A stretch of DNA of 50,634 nt, from the IMG/VR virus record IMGVR_UViG_3300046812_000279, positions 1-50,634 of that record. One strand, written 5' to 3'. The DNA is from a virus. A program made the translations under genes and the position numbers. The notes below the pieces were generated by a model. The model made no database searches. It saw only the letters and a list, made by a program, of their open reading frames with translations, and was not told where the DNA came from. Shown here piece after piece: positions 5,996 through 13,930 of this stretch (position 1 is the first letter of the stretch; every line of letters begins with the position of its first letter).

Positions 5996-7123
5996 TCACT
6001 CAGCTTGGAAAGCAATCAACTTCTTGGCGACGGTCGCAATGCCGTCGTGAGCCGCGGCGAGGGCCGCCTTGGCTTCCTTGGACTTCACGTTGCCTGGCCA
6101 GGTGATGCCGGCCAGCATTTCGCCGAACCCGCGAACCTTGTCGACGTCGGGCCGGATGGCTTCCAGGCGACGCTGTTCGGCCGCCTGGCGTTCCTTCTCG
6201 CGGAGTTCCCGCTCGGCTTTCTCGGCTGCCTCACGTTCGGCCCGCTCCCTGGCTTCCTTGGCGGCCCGCTCCTGGGCCTCTCGCTCGAACTTCTCCCGTT
6301 CGAGCCGTTCACGCTCCTCCCGCTGGCGGGCCTGTTCGGCTTCCAGGTCCTTGCGCTGCTGTTCGAGCCGCAACCGTTCGCGCTCTTGCTCCTGGCGGAC
6401 CCGCTCATTCTCCTCGTCAATCAGCCGCTGACGCTCGGCGGCTTCCTTGGCCGCCTTTTCGCGGGCAGCGCGATCGGCCGCCTCGCGTTCCTCTCGGGCC
6501 TTGCGGTCCGCCGCCTCTTGGGCTTCACGGGCCGCGCGATCGGCCGCCTCTTGCTCGGCTCGCTTGCGATCTAACTCCGCCTGTTGGCGGTCCAGTTCGG
6601 CCTGCCGCTCAGCTTGCTCTTTGCGGATTTTCTCAAGCCGCTCCTCCTCCTGGCGACGCTCCTCGGCTTTGCGGGCCTCCTCGGCTTCCTGCTGGCGCCG
6701 TACTTCGTCCTCGACGCGCTTTCGTTCGGCGTCCTCGGCGGCTTTCTTGGCCGCCTCCTTGGCGTCATCGACGAGTTTCTTCTTGGCCTTGAGCAGTTCC
6801 TCAACCGGCTCGATCAGGCCCATCAGCCGGTAGCCCTCTTTGTTGCACTCGGCCTGCCATTCGCGGGCCTTGGCGGTGAGTGCCAGGCGGTGTTTGTCGA
6901 TCTTGGTTCGCGTCGTCCGCATGTCGGCGATGTGCAGCCGAATGCGGTCGTAATTCGCCGGGTCCGATGCGTCCAGGGCCATCAGTTCCTGAGCCTTGCC
7001 CGTCAGCGTGGCTATGGCCGCCTCGCTGGGGCTGTACTTCATCAGCTTGGCCTTGTCCTCTTCGGTGTTGACCGGCTCGATGGCCGGGGCCTCGACGGCG
7101 TCAGCAACAGCGGTGTCAGACAT
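5996..7123 (-). CDS. Long coiled-coil phage protein
   Basis: 375 residues. The N-terminal ~100 residues form a helical domain (SPSEAAIATLTGKAQELMAL; KIDKHRLALTAKAREWQAEC) resembling the DUF1351-like or Gam-like helical proteins found next to phage recombinases. About 220 residues of uninterrupted Glu/Arg/Lys/Ala/Gln follow (many AEERRQEEERLEK-type units), giving a very long coiled coil or single alpha helix, then a short C-terminal domain. ATG 7123 has GAGGGA upstream. It may protect DNA ends or act as a scaffold for recombination proteins; this is inference from family look-alikes. Confidence 0.75.
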   Translation of the reverse strand: MSDTAVADAVEAPAIEPVNTEEDKAKLMKYSPSEAAIATLTGKAQELMALDASDPANYDRIRLHIADMRTTRTKIDKHRLALTAKAREWQAECNKEGYRLMGLIEPVEELLKAKKKLVDDAKEAAKKAAEDAERKRVEDEVRRQQEAEEARKAEERRQEEERLEKIRKEQAERQAELDRQQAELDRKRAEQEAADRAAREAQEAADRKAREEREAADRAAREKAAKEAAERQRLIDEENERVRQEQERERLRLEQQRKDLEAEQARQREERERLEREKFEREAQERAAKEARERAEREAAEKAERELREKERQAAEQRRLEAIRPDVDKVRGFGEMLAGITWPGNVKSKEAKAALAAAHDGIATVAKKLIAFQAE

Positions 7124-7153
7124 TGGATTCCCTCTTGGGGGCCGGGTGAAGGC

Positions 7154-7183
7154 GTCCAGGTGTGGCCCCCGCCACACCTGGAC
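7154..7183. repeat. Dispersed palindrome, copy 2
   Basis: Core 7156-7181: CCAGGTGTGG, CCCCCG, CCACACCTGG, with GT/AC extending the stem by two pairs. Intergenic, 3 nt after the stop of the 56-residue membrane protein gene and before the ribosome-binding site of the coiled-coil gene. Confidence 0.95.
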
Positions 7184-7184
7184 G

Positions 7185-7355
7185 TTAGTCCTTGAAAATG
7201 TGCAAGAGCGATTCGGTTGTACGGTCCAGCTTGGCGGTCGCCTCGGTCAACTGCTGGGTTTCCTTACGCAGGATATGCGTCTGAATCAGCGTGTCGATCA
7301 GGATGGCCGTGAAGATACCTACCAAGAAGCCATTTGCCCAACTCCAACGATTCAT
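7185..7355 (-). CDS. Small single-pass membrane protein
   Basis: 56 residues: MNRWSWANGF, a hydrophobic stretch (LVGIFTAILIDTLI, residues ~11-24), then a polar helical tail (RKETQQLTEATAKLDRTTE). This is the shape of a small inner-membrane protein with a cytoplasmic or periplasmic helical domain. ATG 7353-7355 overlaps the upstream stop (ATGA) and is preceded by GGAGGT at ideal spacing, which strongly supports translation. A role in superinfection exclusion or lysis control is possible but unproven. Confidence 0.75.
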   Translation of the reverse strand: MNRWSWANGFLVGIFTAILIDTLIQTHILRKETQQLTEATAKLDRTTESLLHIFKD

Positions 7356-7705
7356 TTCTTGACCTCCGGGGTCTTGAGTTTGTTCAGCCTGACCAGGTCG
7401 GCGACGAATTGCTTCACCTTCCCGAATCGCGCGTGCACTTCCTGTAGTGCCTGTTTCAGAGAGTCGTTTTCAGTTCGCAAACCCGCCAACTCAGCGTCCT
7501 TTTTCTTTTGCTCGTCGTGAAACGCTTGCCACAGGGCCTGGAAGTCGTCTTTGAACAGGTAGAAGAAGCTTTGATGCGAGAACTCGGGGAACTCGATAAA
7601 CGCCAGGATCAGGCGGCCGATGTACCATTCGGCCTCTTCCCTGGCCAGCTTTTTGCGGACCTCGGCGAGTCGTCCCTCAAGCGCGGCTTCCTCTGCCTTG
7701 CTCAT
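7352..7705 (-). CDS. Hypothetical helical protein
   Basis: 117 residues, highly charged, with heptad-like segments (SKAEEAALEGRLAEVRKKLA near the start; LAGLRTENDSLKQALQEVHA near the end) on either side of an aromatic segment (FPEFSHQSFFYLFKDDFQAL). It probably dimerises through a coiled coil. ATG 7705 overlaps the stop of the upstream zinc-ribbon gene (ATGA). Not recognised. Confidence 0.7.
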   Translation of the reverse strand: MSKAEEAALEGRLAEVRKKLAREEAEWYIGRLILAFIEFPEFSHQSFFYLFKDDFQALWQAFHDEQKKKDAELAGLRTENDSLKQALQEVHARFGKVKQFVADLVRLNKLKTPEVKK

Positions 7706-7983
7706 TTGCCCTTCGCTTTCTTCTTGGCGGCCGCCTTGTCCTTGGCCCGCTGTGACCAAATCTCCGCCTGCGGGCAGGTAACGTGATGGTCGAAGTGCCT
7801 CGGGGCGTCGTCGGGCAGCGGGTCGAACATGTCTTTCGTATCGACGTAACACTTCTCGTCGAAGATGACGATATTGCCCTTGGGGTCCGGCTCGGCGTCG
7901 AGAATCTGCCGGCGCCCGGTCCGGCCGTTCTCAACGAAGATCACTGGCCGGCGGCAGCTGGCACACTTGGTAACGTGCGGCAT
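7702..7983 (-). CDS. Zinc-ribbon-like protein
   Basis: 93 residues. CASCRRP near the N-terminus and HHVTCPQ near residue 70 supply a plausible CxxC/HxxxC zinc site around a beta-rich middle (NIVIFDEKCYVD); the C-terminus is Lys/Ala rich (AKDKAAAKKKAKGK). ATG 7983 shares one base with the upstream stop (TGATG). A GGAGGGG precedes it. Likely a small nucleic-acid-binding accessory protein. Confidence 0.7.
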   Translation of the reverse strand: MPHVTKCASCRRPVIFVENGRTGRRQILDAEPDPKGNIVIFDEKCYVDTKDMFDPLPDDAPRHFDHHVTCPQAEIWSQRAKDKAAAKKKAKGK

Positions 7984-8234
7984 CAGTTGTTCCCTCCCCG
8001 CTCTCTGAGCATCAGGGTAAGCGCTTCTACTAACTCCGCTGCGTCCTGCGGTGTGACTCCGACTGTGAAGGTGTGGGCCGTCTCCGTCTCGATAAAACCG
8101 ATGGCGAATTCATCCTTGCCGATGACCTTCGCAACCATGTCAACCGTGCACCTGTAGACCGTGTGGCTTTCGATCGGCCTGGCGGATGCCGGCATGTGTC
8201 CGAAGTTGCCAAACGGAGCGGGTGTGTCAGGCAC
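7983..8234 (-). CDS. Hypothetical protein
   Basis: 83 residues, alpha/beta, with a clear strand-rich core (AIGFIETETAHTFTVGVTP) and a C-terminal helix (DAAELVEALTLMLRER). The GTG start at 8234 overlaps the previous stop by 8 nt (GTGCCTGA) and has GGAGGG upstream. Not recognised. Confidence 0.7.
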   Translation of the reverse strand: MPDTPAPFGNFGHMPASARPIESHTVYRCTVDMVAKVIGKDEFAIGFIETETAHTFTVGVTPQDAAELVEALTLMLRERGGNN

Positions 8235-8436
8235 TTTTCGCCCTCCGGTAGAAAGCGTTGACCAGGGCCAACAGGTCCGGCGTGTTCTGAAACCGCTTTT
8301 CGATGTCGGGGAATTGATCGCACTCGATGTCCCACTTGCCGGCTTTGTAATCGCCGACCAGTAGTGCCCCGTCGATTTCGAGCGACAGCCATCGGGTCGG
8401 CTTGGGGCCGACTTGCGAGCGAAGTCCTGTTATCAC
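8227..8436 (-). CDS. Hypothetical protein
   Basis: 69 residues (core LSLEIDGALLVGDYKAGKWD, then a C-terminal helix PDLLALVNAFYRRAKSA). Start is GTG 8436, three bases after the helicase stop, with GAGGGG just upstream, so it is probably coupled to the helicase. Not recognised. Confidence 0.65.
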   Translation of the reverse strand: MITGLRSQVGPKPTRWLSLEIDGALLVGDYKAGKWDIECDQFPDIEKRFQNTPDLLALVNAFYRRAKSA

Positions 8437-8439
8437 GAT

Positions 8440-10131
8440 TCACCCCTCGGCAATCCCTGCGTCGAACAACCCTAATGCTTCCGGCGGTCGCGGTTGGGCG
8501 GCGGCGAATTGGCCGCAGCGGCATGGCACCCAGCTACACTGGTCGCAATAGCCGTGCAGGCGGTTGCGAGGTAGCTCCTTGACCTTTACGAAGTAATCGC
8601 CCTTGTCCCGTGGCATCAGTGGCCAAGTCTCACTCGGGTAGAATCCCTTGTTTTCTTTCGCAAACAGGGCGATAGCAACCCGGAAACTAGGGTTCCACTT
8701 CTTGGCCCGGAGGGCTCGGAAGTACATTCTGGCCCACAGTGCTGGGCCTTGGTCGATCGACGATATGCGACGCTTCGGGTACACATGGCCCGTCATCATC
8801 CGCAACTCGCCGGTTGTCGATACGACGGGCCTGGTGACCTTCTCGCTGAACGTGTGGCCACAGGGGCATTTGGCCCGGTTGACGATCTGGCCGCATGCTG
8901 GGCAGCGGCGTGGCTCAGTCTCGCGGCCGTCGCGGATGCGTTCCGCGCGTGCGGCATAGACCGATACGGCGTTGTCCTCAAGCTTCCAGTGGTAATCGGC
9001 ATTCGTCGAGCCGTGCCGCCACCAATTGCCGCCGTGGTCTTGAATCGTGAAGTGGGTTTTCGGTCCCCATAGGGCGATAGTGTCCGCGTACCGATCGGCA
9101 CGGCCGCCTCGGCAGAGGGATTGCAGGAAACTGACGATCGACCCGAAGATGGTCGCCGCGATGACATGGCGGACCCAAGGGAAGTCAACGGCTTCGCGGA
9201 GTAGGAAGCGATTCGAGACGACGCAGATTTTGCCCTTGCGCCATTGCTCGATGATGTAGTCCCGCATGTCGGGCGACGATTCGTGTTCCTCGCCCTCGAA
9301 CCAAATATCGTCGGCGTCCATGTGGGCCGCCGGCACTCCTCGCTCGGTGAACTTCTTGGCAATCCAGCGCGAGGATCCCACGTCGGCGGCGAAGCAGATT
9401 GTCGGGTAATGCTTGGGGTTCAACTTCTCGAACCATTCCCACATTCGCCCGAAGATACCGGGCGTCATGATGCACTTGCGGGCGTCGGCCGGCGACAAGT
9501 CGACGCCATCCCTGATTGCTCGCTCTTTCGCTTTTGCCCTGGCCCGGAGAAACGCTTGCCAGTCCGGCTCGTCGGGGCCGTAGTGGTAGGCCGGGACGAT
9601 CGCCCCGACCTTCCGACACTCGCTCGATACGCACATCTGCCGCAAGTGTTCGTACAGCCCCGACAGGCCGACCGGTGTAGCATCAAAGCCGATGTAGCTC
9701 GCCCCCCTGGCGATATGCGCGTCCAAGATTGCCCGTGCTACTCGGCCTTTCTGCAAGTGTGGTTCGTCAACTAAGACGTACCGCGCGTCGTGCAACGTCC
9801 ATGTCCCCCTCTTGAGGACCCTTGCATCTTCGGTTTGGAGTGAGGAAATCTGAAACAGGGCGTCCAGGTTCTCGTCATGGTCGGCCGCCCTGACCCCGTG
9901 TGGGATGCGATGGTCTACGAACTCGCTGACTAGCTGGTCGATCAGTAGTTTGCGGTTCGTGTACAACACACCAGGTAACCCCATCCCGTTGAATCGCTCT
10001 ACCAGGCGTCGCATGACTCGGCTTTTCCCGGCGCCGCATGGGGCGGCCTGGATGATGCGGCCTATTCCCTGGTCAACTAGGTCCAGGGTTGAGTCAACGG
10101 CCGACACCTGGTAGGGGAAATCTTCGTCCAT
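8440..10131 (-). CDS. Superfamily 2 DNA helicase with zinc ribbon (RadD-like)
   Basis: 563 residues. Motif I APCGAGKS (about 30-37), motif II VLVDEPH (D122-H125, a DEAH variant), motif III DATP (150-153) and motif VI QSLCRGGRADR (337-347) give a two-lobed SF2 helicase. A Cys pattern CPACGQ-CPCGH (about 405-422) forms a zinc ribbon, and a second Cys group (CDQCSWVPCRCG) lies near the end. This layout resembles RadD-type helicases that act on branched DNA. It would unwind or remodel recombination or replication intermediates. ATG 10131 shares a base with the upstream stop. Confidence 0.85.
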   Translation of the reverse strand: MDEDFPYQVSAVDSTLDLVDQGIGRIIQAAPCGAGKSRVMRRLVERFNGMGLPGVLYTNRKLLIDQLVSEFVDHRIPHGVRAADHDENLDALFQISSLQTEDARVLKRGTWTLHDARYVLVDEPHLQKGRVARAILDAHIARGASYIGFDATPVGLSGLYEHLRQMCVSSECRKVGAIVPAYHYGPDEPDWQAFLRARAKAKERAIRDGVDLSPADARKCIMTPGIFGRMWEWFEKLNPKHYPTICFAADVGSSRWIAKKFTERGVPAAHMDADDIWFEGEEHESSPDMRDYIIEQWRKGKICVVSNRFLLREAVDFPWVRHVIAATIFGSIVSFLQSLCRGGRADRYADTIALWGPKTHFTIQDHGGNWWRHGSTNADYHWKLEDNAVSVYAARAERIRDGRETEPRRCPACGQIVNRAKCPCGHTFSEKVTRPVVSTTGELRMMTGHVYPKRRISSIDQGPALWARMYFRALRAKKWNPSFRVAIALFAKENKGFYPSETWPLMPRDKGDYFVKVKELPRNRLHGYCDQCSWVPCRCGQFAAAQPRPPEALGLFDAGIAEG

Positions 10132-10415
10132 CAGACCTTGACCGTGGAATCCTTTTTGGTCGTGACCTTTTCCTTGGATGAGTAAATCACAGTGATTCCG
10201 CTCGGAGTCTTGTACATCGTCAGCTTGGCCTTCTTCATTTCGAACCGCAGATTGCTTTCGCAGTCATCCTTCCGGCTGGCGGCCCGCGCGGCGTCGGCCT
10301 TGGCGTCCTCGTAATGCTCAGCCCATTTGTCGAGCTTCGGATTGCTCTTGGGCTTCATGCCGGGCAGGTGTTTCTGCCGCAGTTTCTTGTCCGCAATTGG
10401 CTTCTTCTTCGCCAT
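10131..10415 (-). CDS. Conserved small phage protein (LPGM type)
   Basis: 94 residues. KLRQKHLPGM, a mid helical segment with many Ala/Arg/Asp, and a Lys-rich beta C-terminus (ITVIYSSKEKVTTKK) match a small protein I recall as common near phage recombination genes; its function is unknown. ATG 10415 has GGAGG 5-6 nt upstream, one of the clearest starts in the arm. It is coupled to the helicase by a one-base overlap. Confidence 0.75.
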   Translation of the reverse strand: MAKKKPIADKKLRQKHLPGMKPKSNPKLDKWAEHYEDAKADAARAASRKDDCESNLRFEMKKAKLTMYKTPSGITVIYSSKEKVTTKKDSTVKV

Positions 10416-10432
10416 CGTTTCCTCCGTGGGTG

Positions 10433-11254
10433 TCAGGCAACAACCTTCGACTTAACCCGTTTCCGCCATTCGGCAAACAGGTTGTGAAGTTCGGTTATGA
10501 GGCGCTTGGCCCCGTGGTACTCAGTGCTGTTGCGATCGCTGTAGAACTTGCCGATCGCCTCGGGGACGGCGGCGACGGCTTCCAGGGCTCGGTCCGGCAT
10601 GTGCCAGTCAAACTCTCGAGCCGGATGCTTGGCGTTGTACCTGGCCTCGGTTCGAAGATCCTCGCAAGCCGGGCATGGCTTCGTCTGGCCGGTCCGCTTG
10701 CAGCGATCGCAGCGAATCTGCGAAACGGCCGTTTCCCGCTCGTAGGTCTTGCCGTCCCGCCCGGTCACCGTGGCGGCCCCCTTGGGCTTCTTCTTGGCAG
10801 GCGCCGATTCCGCGGCCGCCTCCAAGTCGCGCTGAACCTGGCGGGGGTCAACTCCGACCTTGCCAGCGATCGCTCGGATCGATTCGCCTTTCTCGCGGAG
10901 TTCGACGACGCGCTGCCGGCGGACCTCGGCCCGCTTTTCGATAGTCTCGCGGGTTTCGTGGCGTCGAACGTCGTTCTTGATTTCGACGTAATCGATGGGC
11001 GATATCTTGGCGTTGCGTTGAACGAATCGCGGTTTGACGTTCTTCTCGACGTGGCAGCGGTATAGGTTCCAACCGTCCAGAATCTTCATCTTGCCGCCGT
11101 CGTCGGGGTCGGCGTCCAAAGTAATCGGTCGGTTGTCGATGTTGCCGAACTTCTCGAACTTGTCGAGCATTTCCTCAAACTCGTCGCCGGTCAACTCGGC
11201 ATAGTCGGCCGACAGCGGGTGCCTTTCGAATTTGCGCCAATGGTTGACTTTCAT
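10433..11254 (-). CDS. ParB/Srx-like nuclease-fold protein with HTH and zinc ribbon
   Basis: 273 residues. Residues ~12-80 carry a ParB-like domain: HPLSADYAELTGDEFEEM, then GKMKILDGWNLYRC (the 'vlDGrhRy' motif) and RFVQ. A helix-turn-helix follows (ELREKGESIRAIAGKVGV, ~115-145), then CDRCKRTGQTKPCPAC, a zinc ribbon. ParB-like phage proteins bind specific DNA, and some have nuclease or CTPase activity. It could be a regulator or origin binder rather than a partition protein, since there is no ParA. ATG 11254 is preceded by a G-rich ribosome-binding site and a promoter at 11376-11404. Confidence 0.78.
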   Translation of the reverse strand: MKVNHWRKFERHPLSADYAELTGDEFEEMLDKFEKFGNIDNRPITLDADPDDGGKMKILDGWNLYRCHVEKNVKPRFVQRNAKISPIDYVEIKNDVRRHETRETIEKRAEVRRQRVVELREKGESIRAIAGKVGVDPRQVQRDLEAAAESAPAKKKPKGAATVTGRDGKTYERETAVSQIRCDRCKRTGQTKPCPACEDLRTEARYNAKHPAREFDWHMPDRALEAVAAVPEAIGKFYSDRNSTEYHGAKRLITELHNLFAEWRKRVKSKVVA

Positions 11255-11375
11255 CGCTCCCCCCAAAAGGTGCCAGGCCCCCGCCCGGAGTCAGTGTCTC
11301 CTTGGCCGGGCTACAACGTGTCCGTGCGGAGGCTTCTGGCGTCTATGCCGACCGGCCAAGGTCTGTGAGGCGGTG

Positions 11376-11404
11376 AAGATACGGCGAAGAGAAAACGGTG
11401 TCAA
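11376..11404 (-). promoter_or_regulatory. Sigma-70-type promoter, leftward
   Basis: On the minus strand TTGACA (11404-11399) and TATCTT (11381-11376) are 17 bp apart, with a perfect -35 and four of six bases in the -10. It lies in the only sizeable gap between 10433 and 13930 and would start transcription near 11369, about 115 nt before the ParB-like gene. This probably gives an internal early transcript for the ParB-like, helicase and GroES genes. Confidence 0.6.
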
Positions 11405-11424
11405 GCCAGAATCTGAGAATTATT

Positions 11425-11730
11425 TCAGTCGTCGATTTCGGGCAGAGGGGCAAAAGGTGTGTCGAATCGCTCGATTTCGTCAGCGATCGACCGCAGAAAG
11501 TGCGTCATGACGGTGCGAAGATCACGCCAGGACAGCAGCGAATTGCCTGGCCGGTTGCCCTTCACTGACTTGTTGAATTCGTTGTTGGCGTCTCGAATCT
11601 TCTCGGCCAGGGCGACGGCGTCGCCGATATTGGCACAACCGATGTTCGTCGCAATGGCCAGGAGCTCCCGCTCGGCGAGCCACACCAGGCGGGTCATTTC
11701 GGGCGTGGCTTCGCCGTGCAGAATGTCCAT
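11425..11730 (-). CDS. Hypothetical helical protein
   Basis: 101 residues, nearly all helix (TRLVWLAERELLAIATNIG; AVALAEKIRDANNEFNKSV) with an acidic C-terminus. ATG 11730 has GGAGG upstream and shares a base with the stop of the nuclease gene. It is the last gene before the 170-bp promoter gap. Not recognised. Confidence 0.7.
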   Translation of the reverse strand: MDILHGEATPEMTRLVWLAERELLAIATNIGCANIGDAVALAEKIRDANNEFNKSVKGNRPGNSLLSWRDLRTVMTHFLRSIADEIERFDTPFAPLPEIDD

Positions 11731-12401
11731 CAGGTCCTCCGTACCTTCGTCAGCGACTCGATCAGGTTATTGCGTTCAGCCCAACCTACGAACCGCATAA
11801 CCCATTCGCCGCAGTCGGACGGCATCGCTGGATAGGGCCAAAAGCGAAACGTCTTGACCCCTTTGTATTCACAGTGGCCGCACTTCGGCGTCTTGAAGTG
11901 AAACAGGTAGTAAGTGAACCAGGCCCCGCCCATTGCCAGGTAAAACCGCCATTGGAGCGACTGCTCGTAATCCTTGGCGTCCGGTGTCGAGAACTTCGTT
12001 TTGAAGTCCGCGACTTCCAGGCCCCGCAAATGATCACGGGTACCGGTGACTACAACCTGGTAGCTGGCTCGGCGCCCGTCCGCCCGGAAAACGACGTTGC
12101 CAGGCACTTCGTACAGGCCGCCTGGTCCGATCGCTTGCAGGGCCTCGGCGACGGCGAGGGGCGAGAATGAGTAATCGCCATAGCGATAGACTTCCTCCCC
12201 CTCGTCGTTGACCCGTTCGCAGCGTTCAGGGCAGGCTAGTACCTTGTGCCAGGCCGTGCCCGCGTCCATCTTCCAGGTTTTCGCCTTCTCGTCATCCTGG
12301 CCCTCGGCGATGTAGGTTCGCAGTTCGTCCTCATTGCCCCATGACGTCGACACAACTCGGCGGAAGCTTTCCAGGGTTGTGGTGCGGACGAACAATGTCA
12401 C
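11730..12401 (-). CDS. PD-(D/E)XK nuclease (RecB/Cas4-like)
   Basis: 223 residues. The core reads GTAWHKVL (H52), then GTRDHLRGLEVADFKTK, giving D123 and the D132-x-K134 catalytic pair, followed by YEQSLQWRFYL, the Q-x-x-x-Y motif of RecB/lambda-exonuclease-like enzymes. These Mg-dependent nucleases degrade or process DNA ends. Next to an AAA_24/Sak4-like ATPase it probably supplies the exonuclease half of a phage recombination pair. GTG 12401 overlaps the upstream stop (GTGA) and has GGAGG upstream. Confidence 0.82.
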   Translation of the reverse strand: MTLFVRTTTLESFRRVVSTSWGNEDELRTYIAEGQDDEKAKTWKMDAGTAWHKVLACPERCERVNDEGEEVYRYGDYSFSPLAVAEALQAIGPGGLYEVPGNVVFRADGRRASYQVVVTGTRDHLRGLEVADFKTKFSTPDAKDYEQSLQWRFYLAMGGAWFTYYLFHFKTPKCGHCEYKGVKTFRFWPYPAMPSDCGEWVMRFVGWAERNNLIESLTKVRRT

Positions 12402-12655
12402 GGCTTGGCCTCCGGGGCCGGCTTGGCCGGCGGCTTGGGCATCTTCGCCTTATACTCGCGGCACTCTTCCAGCATGGCCTGAGCGTGGGTACCTTTGGAA
12501 AAGTTAGTCCTGGCCATGCCGTGGATTTCGTTCATAATCTGGAGCGCACATTCGGGGTCAACGGGCCGCGACTCGGGCCGGCCGTTCCTCGATATGACGA
12601 CTTCGGAAATCAGGTGGTCAGGAAACGTCAGTTGGCATTTGCTGCATCGGGTCAC
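12398..12655 (-). CDS. Small Cys-containing protein
   Basis: 85 residues. It starts TRCSKCQLTFPDHL, with a CxxC that could pair with a later Cys (DPECALQ, EECREY) to bind zinc. The C-terminus is Lys/Pro/Ala rich and ends PAPEAKP, the same end as the AAA ATPase at 12923-13930. GTG 12655 has AAGGAG at good spacing and lies within the 3' end of the preceding gene (38-nt overlap). Confidence 0.65.
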   Translation of the reverse strand: MTRCSKCQLTFPDHLISEVVISRNGRPESRPVDPECALQIMNEIHGMARTNFSKGTHAQAMLEECREYKAKMPKPPAKPAPEAKP

Positions 12656-12926
12656 GTTCAGGCTCCTTTGGTTTGCACTCGAAACAGTACATGCGGCCGC
12701 CGACGATGAATAGCGACTGCCGGCGGCGGCACTCCTGGCAGAGATACTTCGCCCGTTCGCGGGCGTCGTCGATCATGCCGGCGATGCGATCGGCGGCCCG
12801 ATCGGTGATTAGGTCGCCGTCGTTACAGGTCGCCTCGGCGGCCTGGTCGGGGTCAAGCCCCTGGTCGATGTATTCGCCCTCCCTGCGGTGGAATTCCTCA
12901 ATCCAAATCTCTTTGGGCGAACTCAC
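12618..12926 (-). CDS. Zinc-ribbon protein
   Basis: 102 residues. CQECRRRQSLFIVGGRMYCF followed by ECK forms a treble-clef-like CxxC...CxxC zinc ribbon (DksA/TraR-like in spacing). The N-terminal ~50 residues are acidic and helical. A TraR/DksA-type role at RNA polymerase is possible but the match is only in the Cys spacing. GTG 12926 overlaps the ATPase stop as GTGA, with GGAGG upstream in a 21-bp sequence that is repeated exactly at 12398-12418. Confidence 0.68.
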   Translation of the reverse strand: MSSPKEIWIEEFHRREGEYIDQGLDPDQAAEATCNDGDLITDRAADRIAGMIDDARERAKYLCQECRRRQSLFIVGGRMYCFECKPKEPERDPMQQMPTDVS

Positions 12927-13930
12927 GGCTTGGCCTCCGGGGCGGCGTACGCTTTCTTCTTGGCGTCCCATATCCAGCCCTGGCTGCCGGCGAACTCAGT
13001 CAACAGGAATCGAACCTGCTTCTTGACCGGATCGACCAGGTTGGCAATCTCCGGCATCTTCACGTTGAACTCTTCCAGGTTGCGGCCCTTCCCCTCGCCG
13101 TTCAGCCAGGTCTGCCACTCCTCGACCGTGCGGGCGGCCGCTGCGCTCGCCTCGGCGGTCTTGCCGATGATGCTCTTGGCGTCGGCCAGCTTCTCGGCGA
13201 GCCAGTTCGGGGCGTCGGCCAGCGGCGGCACTTTCAGCAGCGGCCATTGTGCGGCGTTCTTGCCGATGTGCTTTTGCGTCGGGTTGAAGTCGAGAAACCG
13301 GCGGCCCTCGGAGTCGGCCGACATGTAACCGACCAGGTCGGCAAACTTCATAATCTCGGTGTAACTGCCGCCCTGAATGTCGGGCCGCATGTACCTGTCG
13401 TCGCCGTCCTTTTGCTCTTTCTCATGAGCGATCAGGACCAGGTCGCGGCCTGCCAGTCTCATCTGGCCGGCCCAAAATGCGAACCGGCTTTTGAGCGCTC
13501 CGAAACCTTGCAGCGTCAGCCCTCCGGCGGCCGTGCCGAATTTCGAGTTGCTGGCGATGATCTGCGTACTGAGGAGATCCAGACAGCGGCCGATGGTATC
13601 GACGACGGTACAACGGCGCCCATTCCAGAGTTGCAAGCCTTGCAGGTATCGGTCTTGTTCGGCGGCGCCGGCGAATCGCTTCGACACGTCCTTGCCCAGC
13701 GCGAGGGCGGTTGCGTCGTCCTCGAACTCGACCAGGTCGGACCATTGACGAAACCGGGCGCTCGCTCGCCGGTTAAAGCTTCGGTGGAGTCCGTCGTCAA
13801 AGTCCAGGGTGTATGGCTTGTCGGCGGTCTGTGCGGTGGAACTCTTCCAAACGCCAGGAGGGCCGTAGATCAGGACTACCAGGCTCGAAACGTCGATCAG
13901 TTCGTTTTCGCCGATCAGGTTTGCAGGCAT
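12923..13930 (-). CDS. AAA_24/Sak4-like recombination ATPase
   Basis: 335 residues. VVLIYGPPGVWKSS (Walker A at 23-30), TLDFDDG (the 'fiDtE' position) and TVVDTIGR (D111, Walker B) give a RecA-fold NTPase of the AAA_24/Sak4 type, which anneals or loads on single-stranded phage DNA. The third Gly of the P-loop is Trp (GPPGVWKS). A helical C-terminal region follows. The PD-(D/E)XK nuclease is three genes downstream in the same coupled set. ATG 13930 has GGAG about 10 nt upstream. Confidence 0.8.
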   Translation of the reverse strand: MPANLIGENELIDVSSLVVLIYGPPGVWKSSTAQTADKPYTLDFDDGLHRSFNRRASARFRQWSDLVEFEDDATALALGKDVSKRFAGAAEQDRYLQGLQLWNGRRCTVVDTIGRCLDLLSTQIIASNSKFGTAAGGLTLQGFGALKSRFAFWAGQMRLAGRDLVLIAHEKEQKDGDDRYMRPDIQGGSYTEIMKFADLVGYMSADSEGRRFLDFNPTQKHIGKNAAQWPLLKVPPLADAPNWLAEKLADAKSIIGKTAEASAAAARTVEEWQTWLNGEGKGRNLEEFNVKMPEIANLVDPVKKQVRFLLTEFAGSQGWIWDAKKKAYAAPEAKP

